The position numbers and the translations under genes were made by a program. This document shows positions 34,501 to 41,604 of a stretch of 64,000 nt of DNA, piece by piece. Position 1 is the first letter of the stretch; every line of letters begins with the position of its first letter. Location: contig JACKBQ010000001.1 in assembly GCA_020634455.1 (NCBI GenBank), positions 4,154,001 through 4,218,000 on the forward strand, read 5' to 3'. The notes under the pieces are model-generated. The model was not told the origin of the DNA. It was given only the letters and a program-made list of their open reading frames with translations, and searched no databases. This DNA is from Ardenticatenaceae bacterium (GTDB lineage: Bacteria; Chloroflexota; Anaerolineae; Promineifilales; Promineifilaceae).

Positions 34501-36688
34501 GGGCAGCCTCCTTGTCGTAAAACGGGACGGGGACGCGATGGGCGATACGGCCGTCTATCGTCACCGTCTCCGGTAATTCACTATCAAAATAGTAGAGCCA
34601 GCCCAGCATCACCACCTTGCCCAGCACCGGGGAGTAGGCGCTGGAGGTGACGTGCCCGGCAAAGTCGCCGTCGTGCCAGATGACCGCGCCTTCCATCGGG
34701 GCGGGGCCGTCGGGTAGTTCCAGGCCGACCAGCATTTTGTCCAGCGGGATTTGGTTGGTGCGGGCGACGGCATGGCGACCGATGAATTGGGGCTTGTCTA
34801 GCTTCACCGCCCAATCGTGGTGGATGCGGCGTGGCGTCGAGTCAAAATCGGTGTCTTGCCCGACGATGATGTGCCCTTTTTCCAGGCGCAGGCGGAGCAG
34901 CGTGTGCAGGCCGTGCGGCCGTATGCCAAATTCCTGGCCCAATTCCATGAGCGTTTGCCACAGCTGCACGGATTGTTCGGCGGGATGGTGCAGCTCGAAG
35001 GAAAGTTCGCCAGTGAAGCTGAGGCGGAAGATGTGGCAGGGCACGCCTGCGACCTCGGCTTTGGCGTGGCCCAGCCAGCCGGGGGGATTGGCCAGCCCCG
35101 CTTTTTCTAGCAGTTGTTTGGCCAGCGGCCCGGTGACGTTGATTGCGCCCAGGGGCATCGTTTGGTGCAAAATGCGCACGTCCATGCCCCAACTGGCGGC
35201 CCAGTCGCGCAGCCACATCTCCGAATGGCTGACGCCGCCGCTGGTGAAGGTGAGGCTGTAGCGCGTGTCGCTTTCTTTGCAGATGAGGCCGTCGTCGAAG
35301 ACGTAGCCCCGTTCATTGAGCAGGAGGACGTAGCGGGAACGGCCGTCCCGAATCGTGCTCACCTGCGTGGGATAAAGCCGCTCCAAAAACGGCAGCGCGT
35401 CGGGGCCGGAGACGATCATTTTGCCCAGCGTGCTCACGTCCATGAGGGACACCGCTTCGCGCACGGCCCAATATTCACCGTCCGGATCGCCGTAGGTCCA
35501 GGGCCGCCACCAGCCGCCGCTGCGCTCCATCTGTGCGCCCAGGCGGCGGTGCTCCGCGTCCAGCGCGGTGCGGGCGGTGGCATGGTGATGGGTGCCTGCG
35601 GCAACTTCGCCCACGGTCAGCTGCCGGGTGACGGGGCGGGCGGTGAACGAGGGCTGGAGTGTTTTGCCTTTTTTGAGTAAGAAGCTGCGCAGGTAGGGCA
35701 GGCAAGTGGAGCCTTGACAGGTGCCGGTGCCAGCCAGGGTCGCCCGCTTCACCAGCTCCATTTCGTGGAAGCCTTGTTCCCAAATCGCTTCTAAATCGGC
35801 GACGGAGACGCCTTCGCAAGGGCAAACGATGCCTTCTTTGGGGCAGGTGGGGATGTCGGACTCCAGCGCCGCTTCGCCGACGGCTCGCACGGGCAGACCG
35901 TGCCCCATGCGCAGCAGGGCGTTGCGGGGATGGAGGCCGAGGCCGACAACGGCCGTATCGCAGTCATATCGCTGTTCTGGGCCATCTTGGGTTTGGGTGA
36001 TGAGGGTTTGGATACGGCCGTTTGCCCCCTCGAACCGAACCAGTTCCCCCGCCGCCAGTTCGCACTGCACACCCGCAGGCGGCGTGCCGACGGCAACCAC
36101 GCGCCCCAAATCGAGGCCCGCCTGGGCCAGCTTCTCGGCGGCGCGGCTGGTGTACACTCCCGCCAGCTCCGACCCCGGCACGATGGGCATGATTTCCGCC
36201 GCGCCGGTGGCCACGATGATTTCGTCGTGGGGATGAACGTGCAGCGTTTCGGCGTCGGTGCGGGCCACCACCAGCGGGCCGGGGTAGATGCCGATTGCCT
36301 CCTGGCCGTCGGCGGCTTCTAGCACAATCACCTGCTGGCCTGCCGCTTCTGCTTCCGCAGCGGCCGCCTGCCCCGCTTCGCCGCCGCCGATGACCACCAC
36401 GTCGCAAAACAGGTTGCGGGCGGGTTCGGCGGGCCGGGCCTGATTTTCCTGGGGTAGGGGGGGATACTTTTGCATGTGTTGCAACGCAACAACCATGCCC
36501 GGTTTGGCCGCCGTCTGGCAGGTGCGCACGTAGCTGATGCCATCTACCGTGGCCAGGCAGTTGTTGCAGTCGCCGCCCAGGCAGAGGCAGCCACCGCCCG
36601 TCGGCTGGATGTCGGCGCGCAGCAGGGCGATCAGCAGGGAGTCACCGGGTTCGTAAGAAATCGGCCGTCCATCTACGATTAGTCGCAT
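34487..36688 (-). CDS. soxA: Sarcosine oxidase alpha subunit, short form
   Basis: A 733-residue alpha subunit; typical SoxA is about 950-1000. Parts in order: an N-terminal ferredoxin-like domain with C36-x4-C41-x2-C44 and C57, a plant-type [2Fe-2S] pattern; an NAD/FAD-binding fold starting VVVIGGGEAGQAAAAEAEAAG in residues about 97-117; a BFD-like cysteine region (VCPCEGVS ... GTCQGSTCLP); and a C-terminal aminomethyltransferase (GcvT-like) domain from about 380 that gives the formaldehyde unit to tetrahydrofolate. The flavin/NAD domain is shortened by some 200 residues relative to the usual protein. The complete BFD and GcvT parts argue against decay. It is first in soxA-soxG-soxB. Hydrogen cyanide synthase-type enzymes share the first domains but lack GcvT. 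Confidence 0.88.
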   Translation of the reverse strand: MRLIVDGRPISYEPGDSLLIALLRADIQPTGGGCLCLGGDCNNCLATVDGISYVRTCQTAAKPGMVVALQHMQKYPPLPQENQARPAEPARNLFCDVVVIGGGEAGQAAAAEAEAAGQQVIVLEAADGQEAIGIYPGPLVVARTDAETLHVHPHDEIIVATGAAEIMPIVPGSELAGVYTSRAAEKLAQAGLDLGRVVAVGTPPAGVQCELAAGELVRFEGANGRIQTLITQTQDGPEQRYDCDTAVVGLGLHPRNALLRMGHGLPVRAVGEAALESDIPTCPKEGIVCPCEGVSVADLEAIWEQGFHEMELVKRATLAGTGTCQGSTCLPYLRSFLLKKGKTLQPSFTARPVTRQLTVGEVAAGTHHHATARTALDAEHRRLGAQMERSGGWWRPWTYGDPDGEYWAVREAVSLMDVSTLGKMIVSGPDALPFLERLYPTQVSTIRDGRSRYVLLLNERGYVFDDGLICKESDTRYSLTFTSGGVSHSEMWLRDWAASWGMDVRILHQTMPLGAINVTGPLAKQLLEKAGLANPPGWLGHAKAEVAGVPCHIFRLSFTGELSFELHHPAEQSVQLWQTLMELGQEFGIRPHGLHTLLRLRLEKGHIIVGQDTDFDSTPRRIHHDWAVKLDKPQFIGRHAVARTNQIPLDKMLVGLELPDGPAPMEGAVIWHDGDFAGHVTSSAYSPVLGKVVMLGWLYYFDSELPETVTIDGRIAHRVPVPFYDKEAARAKA

Positions 36689-36969
36689 AGGTAAATTCCT
36701 TCAGGTTGGGTTGGGTTTACAGCTTGGCGGGTATGTTACCACTTTTGCCGATAGCACGCGATGGTTTTTTGCGGGGATTTGGCCTTTCGGTTGGAGAGAT
36801 TAGGTGGGGGGAAACGGCCGTAACCCCAAACGAGAAGAACATATCGAAAAATGCGCGTTATCGGTCATTGAAACAAGCGGTACGGCGGGACGCCGACCGC
36901 AGCCCACTAGAATTTCGAGCTAATCGAAGACTTTTCCAAAGCGAGGGAAAATGCCAATTAATTGGTTTG

Positions 36970-37860
36970 TTATTTGAATCCAAATATTTTGCCCAAAAAA
37001 CTTTGTTTTGAGTTGGTTTTTTGAGAGCTGCCAAGTTCTAAATTTATTTGATTGATGTTGTATCGATAATCTTTGGTGAGTTTGGTTAATTCTTGTCCCT
37101 TGGGCAATTCATTACCTTCATAAATTATCTCTGTTTCACATGCTACGGTGTTAAATGTTCTTTTGTCTTTAACAATATCGATTAGTTGGGCAAGTTTATC
37201 ACCTAATAAAGATAGGCAAATAAACTTCAGCTCATACTCCAAGGTGTATCCGCGGATTAGTACCGTAAATAACATATCTTGCAAGTGAGAAATCACTAGA
37301 TTACCTTGTGCCTGAAATTTATATTTGGGATTTACAGTGACGATTTTTTGAGATTGCCCCTTATTGTTCACAATACGGATGTTAAGACTTTTGTTTGAAT
37401 AGCTTCCATAAAATAAATTCGTATCTAGAAGAAAGTGCGCTGTAATGTCAATGAAAATTTGAGGATTTTCCAAACCATTCTTGCCATAAGCTGAACTCAC
37501 AAAAATAAAATCTGGATTTTGTAAAGTAAGACTTCTTTTTTCCGTTTGTTGTTGTTCAGAAGTTGATTCTTTTTGCAGATTTGGGTGTGAATCAGAGCTG
37601 GTTTGGATTTGAGTTTTTTGGCCATAAATTATTTCCCAATCAAGAGTCGGCCTCTCTTTTTGGCAAAGTGCAACTAATTCGTCTAACCTATTATGCCTTC
37701 TACATTCATTGATTAATTCCAATGCAAATATATCGATAGTAGTATTGTTAGGTATATTTTCATAATTTAATTCCAAGTCAAAGGTTAGTTTAATGATATC
37801 GTTCCTACTGAAATGATTAGAGATGAGTTTTAGCAACTTTGTCAAATTAATTTTTTTCAT
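36970..37860 (-). CDS. Protein with N-terminal EAD1-like effector-associated domain
   Basis: A 296-residue AT-rich gene. Residues about 6-76 match the pattern of effector-associated domain 1: helices with HFSRNDIIKLTFDLELNYENI, then ALELINECRRHNRLDELVALC and ERPTLDW. EADs are small adaptor domains described in bacterial conflict and programmed-death-like systems, where a protein with an EAD pairs with an effector carrying the same domain. A polar linker (about 84-112) leads to an unrecognised alpha/beta domain (about 115-265). No protease, TIR or STAND part is visible in this protein. The neighbourhood is an acquired-looking island with a divergent zinc-ribbon membrane gene and an insertion element. 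The domain call is by eye and needs a profile search. Confidence 0.65.
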   Translation of the reverse strand: MKKINLTKLLKLISNHFSRNDIIKLTFDLELNYENIPNNTTIDIFALELINECRRHNRLDELVALCQKERPTLDWEIIYGQKTQIQTSSDSHPNLQKESTSEQQQTEKRSLTLQNPDFIFVSSAYGKNGLENPQIFIDITAHFLLDTNLFYGSYSNKSLNIRIVNNKGQSQKIVTVNPKYKFQAQGNLVISHLQDMLFTVLIRGYTLEYELKFICLSLLGDKLAQLIDIVKDKRTFNTVACETEIIYEGNELPKGQELTKLTKDYRYNINQINLELGSSQKTNSKQSFLGKIFGFK

Positions 37861-38190
37861 GAAGAATTGACCTGTGGAGTATTGAAAGAAGTAGAGAGAT
37901 AATTAGCCTACTTACCAAAGGCACATGCTGAATTAGTTTAAAGCTTTTGATGGTTTATTACCAACAAGAGATTCGCCCATTCTTAGCTGTTTCGGGTGTG
38001 TATTTTCTTGAGTGCGATTAATTTTTGTGCGCACTATTTTATCCAAGTGCTTGCATTTGTAAACCGTTCATTTTATTATTTCTCACCATAATGTGTTTTT
38101 CGCGTTCTCGCAATAACCTAAATGCTTCACCTCCATATCAATTATTTCTCTAAATGTAAAAAGGATTTTTCACTCAAACAAGGGGAAAGT
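37861..38190. other. AT-rich divergent intergenic region
   Basis: 330 bp between divergent start codons (37860 minus, 38191 plus), strongly AT-rich and without the iterated palindrome. It must hold the promoters of both genes, but several equally weak AT-rich boxes compete and none is singled out. No RNA gene or clear repeat was seen. Confidence 0.4.
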
Positions 38191-38898
38191 ATGAAAAACT
38201 TTTGTTCAAATTGTGGTAGTAAATTGAGTCAGGAAATGAAATTTTGTGGTAACTGTGGTGCAAGCATTGCGAATTTGACCGACAAAGATGATAAATCGCT
38301 TGTTGTGAGTAAAGATAAATTTAAATCTGAGCAAACAGACTTAAATTCTAAGAAACCAGTTGCGACAAATGGGCGACGTGGTTGTTTGGCTTTTGCTTGT
38401 TATGGATTGGCATTCGTATTACCTCTTTTCACTTCTATTGGTAGTGGAATTTCAACTGAAAGTGTTCAAACTGGAATAGTTGTTGGTATTGGAACTTTTC
38501 TTGCTTTTTTTATAATTGGAACCTTATTATTAGCCACTGCCCCTGTGCCTTCATGGTTGATGGTGTTCAGCCCTTTCCTTGTAGGATTAGGGTACGCAGT
38601 ATTACCAATAACACCATTTATGCCCGTTGATGATGTCTTAGTTGTAGCGGCGGGAGGCTTGGTTTCATATGCAATAGCGTTACGAACTTATACGGACCTT
38701 CCGAAGGATATAATTGTGCCAATATTGGGGGCCGCAGTTTACGCTATTGTGGGTGAATATATCCCTACTCCAGTTGACGATCTACTAGTTAATGGATTTA
38801 TTGGTTACACCGTGTACTCAAAAACGAATGGTTTACCCTTGCTAAATGGACAAACGAAAGTTATTCCTCATCCTCTAGAGCTTGAGGAAGGGATCTAA
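38191..38898 (+). CDS. Zinc-ribbon membrane protein of unknown function
   Basis: A protein of 235 residues. It begins MKNFCSNCGSKLS and continues KFCGNCGASI, a double CxxC zinc ribbon of the kind found at the N-terminus of many membrane proteins. A polar linker is followed by four to five hydrophobic segments (about 65-205) containing two similar stretches, TPFMPVDDVLVVAAGGLVSYAI and YIPTPVDDLLVNGFIGYTV, which look like a repeated PVDD-LLV unit. The ATG at 38191 is preferred since AGGGGAAAG lies just before it; an upstream in-frame ATG at 38122 lacks a site. It is AT-rich, lacks the palindrome and is divergent from the EAD1-like gene. A partnership between the two is a guess. Confidence 0.7.
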   Translation: MKNFCSNCGSKLSQEMKFCGNCGASIANLTDKDDKSLVVSKDKFKSEQTDLNSKKPVATNGRRGCLAFACYGLAFVLPLFTSIGSGISTESVQTGIVVGIGTFLAFFIIGTLLLATAPVPSWLMVFSPFLVGLGYAVLPITPFMPVDDVLVVAAGGLVSYAIALRTYTDLPKDIIVPILGAAVYAIVGEYIPTPVDDLLVNGFIGYTVYSKTNGLPLLNGQTKVIPHPLELEEGI

Positions 38899-39112
38899 TT
38901 GCTCCCTCATTGAATTGGGTGAGTCTGATGGATGCAAAGAGTGGATATTCGTGGGGGAGTGTTGATACAAGGATAAAAGTATCCAGAGAGATACTATCTT
39001 TGCTCTACTAGTAGCTGTGGTTAGCAAAAGAAAAAATATAACCTTTTATTTTCGTGCGACTTTTGTATACAAATGATCTGTTTTGCGGAAGCTAAGTGCT
39101 CTGTTAGGCTAA

Positions 39113-39790
39113 TTATTGAACTTTTACAATTGGATAAAGTCGCTTTAACTTGATTCGTGCATCCTCGGTTGTGAAGCGCCAATCAATGCCCACTTGCTTT
39201 TGATTGCGTTCTTCTTGCCACGCTTTGGCTCTGGCGGTCACCGTCTCCATGTCGGGCAAACGCGATTTCAAGCTTTGCCGTCGTAGAGCTGACAGTTCAC
39301 ACTCGGCCATGTTCAGCCAACTGGCATGAACCGGTGTGTAATGCCACTCGATTTTGTTGGCAATTCGGCGAGCCTCAAGCGGCGTAAATCGCTCATACAA
39401 ACAGGCAGCATGATGAATGTTCAGGTTATCGGTCACCAAGACAATTTTTTTGGCTGTCGGATACACTTCATCTACGAGTTCCTTGAGCACCTGGGCAAAA
39501 TCCAGTTTGGTGCGCTGCGCACTGACCCAAACCCGACGAAAACCGGCTAAGGGTTCAACCGCTAAAAAAAGCGAGCACTTGCCATGCCGCTCATATTCAT
39601 GGTCTTCCCGTTTGGGTTGGCCGGGTTCCAGTGGCAGAGAACCGCGTGGCGTGGCGCGTAGTGCCTTCTGAATTTCATCCAGACAAACCTGCGGATAATC
39701 GGCATCGTAGGGTCGTTGGTAGACGTCCAGAATATCTTCCATCTGGGCCACAAAGCGGGACCCAGGCTGCGGCATATTCCACGATTTCAC
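39113..39790 (-). CDS. IS630-type transposase, catalytic DDE part
   Basis: 225 residues holding the DDE catalytic core: first Asp in VCLDEIQKAL, second in VLVTDNLNIHH, Glu in WLNMAECEL. It lies in a different frame from the N-terminal part, with a few bases of overlap. In IS630/Tc1-like elements of this type the complete transposase is often made by ribosomal frameshifting. The slip site would be the run of eight A (coding strand) at 39810-39817, just upstream of the overlap. Confidence 0.85.
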   Translation of the reverse strand: MKSWNMPQPGSRFVAQMEDILDVYQRPYDADYPQVCLDEIQKALRATPRGSLPLEPGQPKREDHEYERHGKCSLFLAVEPLAGFRRVWVSAQRTKLDFAQVLKELVDEVYPTAKKIVLVTDNLNIHHAACLYERFTPLEARRIANKIEWHYTPVHASWLNMAECELSALRRQSLKSRLPDMETVTARAKAWQEERNQKQVGIDWRFTTEDARIKLKRLYPIVKVQ

Positions 39791-40242
39791 CTGCCAAGGC
39801 TTAAGTTCATTTTTTTTAGCGCATCTCCGACAGCGACATGGCTAATGGTGTCGATGATTTCTAATGACACCAACCTGTCAGCCAGTAAGCGTAGCGTCCA
39901 GCGGTCATAGCCTTCAGGTGGGTCGCTGCAAACTAGCGCCACCAGATGAGCTTCTGCTGCCCCGTCAATCTTGGGTTTAGCCCCTGGTCGTTGCTTTTCG
40001 TACAGGGCACGGTTTAATCCTTGGCTGAAGTAATGCTCTTTCAGGTTGTAGATGGTGCCTTGGCTGACCATGGCAGCCTCAACGACTTGCTTAATCGTTC
40101 GGGCCTCCCCTTGACTGCGGTCCAGAAGGAGCAGCGCTCTGGCTCGGGCGATGACTCGGGCTGAATGGACGCCAGACTTTATCAATTGTTCAAGTTCAGT
40201 TCGTTCGTCTTGTTTTAAGTAAATGTGTTGATGTGTACTCAT
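39787..40242 (-). CDS. IS630-type transposase, DNA-binding part
   Basis: 151 residues with paired helix-turn-helix segments: SGVHSARVIARARALLLLD, then TIKQVVEAAMVSQGTIYNLKEHY, and the linker RPGAKPKIDG that leads to the catalytic core in IS630 proteins. It ends just after a run of eight A at 39810-39817 in the coding strand. A frameshift there joins it to the DDE part at 39113-39790. Whether the frameshift is programmed or a decay mutation cannot be told from one copy. Confidence 0.85.
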   Translation of the reverse strand: MSTHQHIYLKQDERTELEQLIKSGVHSARVIARARALLLLDRSQGEARTIKQVVEAAMVSQGTIYNLKEHYFSQGLNRALYEKQRPGAKPKIDGAAEAHLVALVCSDPPEGYDRWTLRLLADRLVSLEIIDTISHVAVGDALKKMNLSLGR

Positions 40243-40474
40243 GTCCTAATTGTGGACATTTTTAGAATAATTACAAACTTTAGCTTAACGATGCACTAAG
40301 GCCGTTACACGTTCGATGTGTCTTTAAACATTTGATGTTGAAACATAAACGGCTGTTCCTTCTATTCACTTCACCCTCATCTATCATTCCCCCATTTCCC
40401 CTCATTCCCCAATCAGCCAATCTTTCTGTATTATCCCAACCCGCAAGAAACTGATTCCAAATAAGGGTAAACAA

Positions 40475-40823
40475 ATGGCTGAAACGCAGCAGCAATATGT
40501 CATATCGATCATGTGTCGTGATCGGGTGGGGCTGGTGTATGAAATCACCCAGGCCATCAGCGAATTAGGGGGCAACATCGCCGATCTGCGCCAGAGCGTG
40601 CTGTGCGGCTAATTCAATTCTGCTGGCCGCTTTCCCCGCCGACGTAGAAAAACGCACAATCGAACGCAAGTTTGCCGAGGTGGATTCCAAAAGCGAGACG
40701 GTGATTGATACGGACTCCTCAATTGCTTCCCCCAACTACTGTATTTCAGCCAAAATACCAATCAAGAACCCGCAGGGCACGGACGGTGATTCATCTACTG
40801 GGTTGGCCTTAAGTGTCGTTTAG
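40475..40823 (+). pseudogene. Frameshifted ACT-domain protein (GcvR-like)
   Basis: An ATG at 40475 with AAGGG upstream opens a frame beginning MAETQQQYVISIMCRDRVGL, then an ACT-domain pattern (YEITQAISELGGNIADLRQS) and a stop at 40610-40612 after VLCG. The next frame continues at once with NSILLAAFPADVEKRTIERKF, what the second half of the ACT domain should be, and runs to a stop at 40821-40823. One base has thus been gained or lost near 40610. Intact relatives are small amino-acid-binding regulators such as GcvR. It lies between the insertion element and the tandem repeats. Confidence 0.75.
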
Positions 40824-40896
40824 GTGCATGAGCGATTTTCTGGCGTCGAAAGTTTCGAGGGAGAAACGGCCGTACCACACCACATATCAGATTTGT

Positions 40897-41225
40897 CTAC
40901 AGACGCATTGCACTACAAACCAGAGCCAAAAAATTTCCCACGGACACGTTCCGCTACCAGACAGACCCCTAAAATTATTCTACGGACACGTTCTGCTACC
41001 AGACAAACTCTAAAATTATTCTACGGACACGTTCTGCTACCAGACAAACTCTAAAATTTTTCTACGGGCACGTTCTGCTACCAGACAGATTCTAAAATTT
41101 TTCTACGAGCGTATTCCAGTACGCGACAGAGCCGAAAATTTTTCTACAGACACGTTCCGGTACGGGAAAGAGCCAAAAAATTGTCTACAGGCTCATGTTC
41201 TTACGGCAATGCCCTCAAAAATTAT
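40897..41225. repeat. Eight tandem 41-bp repeats
   Basis: Units begin at 40897, 40938, 40980, 41021, 41062, 41103, 41144 and 41185; all are 41 bp except the second (42). Each starts with CTACRGACAC-type sequence, has a TACCAGACA-type centre and ends in an AAAATTTTT-type tract. Units three and four are nearly identical, the outer ones diverge, and the last is weakest. The period is not a multiple of three, so it is not coding, and there are no unique spacers, so it is not CRISPR. The A/T tracts recur about every four helical turns, which may bend the DNA. Confidence 0.85.
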
Positions 41226-41347
41226 TTTCGGACCATTTGTTGCTAACAACAAAGATCGTTTGCCGGAGCTGAGGGTGTGCCAGCAGCGGGGCTGGCCTTT
41301 GTTTTTGTTCGGTTTATGGGAGCGGTGCCGGGGTGGTGGGTTTTGTG

Positions 41348-41431
41348 GGGGAAACGGCCGTTTCCCTTCCGGCGGCTGTGGTTTACAAAGGAGCAGGGGT
41401 AGATACGGCCGTACCTATCCCTGTTCCTTTG
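41348..41431 (+). terminator. Palindrome-centred dyads downstream of the tandem repeats
   Basis: Two dyads lie in the 379-bp gap 41226-41604. One is centred on GAAACGGCCGTTTCCC near 41356. The second is 46 bp: CAAAGGAGCAGGGGTAGATA (41386-41405), CGGCCG, then a right arm to 41431 matching with three mismatches that are all G-U compatible in RNA. A third palindrome copy is at 41461. The long dyad looks like a selected hairpin rather than a chance palindrome. Confidence 0.5.
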
Positions 41432-41491
41432 TTGGGGTGTGTTAATTGGTGGGGTGGGAAACGGCCGTTTCTTGCCCTGAAGTTATGTTCC

Positions 41492-41519
41492 TTGACAAAC
41501 AAACGCTTTTCATTAAATT
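41492..41519 (+). promoter_or_regulatory. Promoter candidate for the MFS transporter
   Basis: Consensus -35 TTGACA (41492-41497), 16 bp, then TAAATT (41514-41519). The transporter start is 86 bp further on. Confidence 0.5.
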
Positions 41520-41604
41520 CATGCTAGGCTAGTCCAAGCCATTGACAGACCAACCGACAGTGGCTGGATGAAATTCTCACTCCCCTTTTTACATTGGAGA
41601 AAGC

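Larger units (their letters stand above)
39095..40297 (-). mobile_element. IS630-type insertion sequence
   Basis: About 1.2 kb, the normal size. Imperfect inverted ends start AGTGC at 39095 and, reversed, at 40297, and continue with GTTA-GCTAA on both sides. The left end is preceded by TA, the usual IS630 target, but the right flank reads AA, so a clean TA duplication is not seen. Two overlapping transposase frames fill the element. Confidence 0.75.

Noticed and set aside
36706..37011. Open frame of 101 codons on the plus strand
   Set aside because: It overlaps the end of the EAD1-like gene on the other strand, has no ribosome binding site, crosses an abrupt change in base composition and resembles no protein.
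40813..41054. Two overlapping short frames over the tandem repeats
   Set aside because: The repeat period of 41 bp is not a multiple of three, so repeated units are read in different frames; these frames are by-products.
40897..41225. Possible CRISPR array
   Set aside because: Units follow one another directly with no unique spacers, and there is no cas gene nearby.
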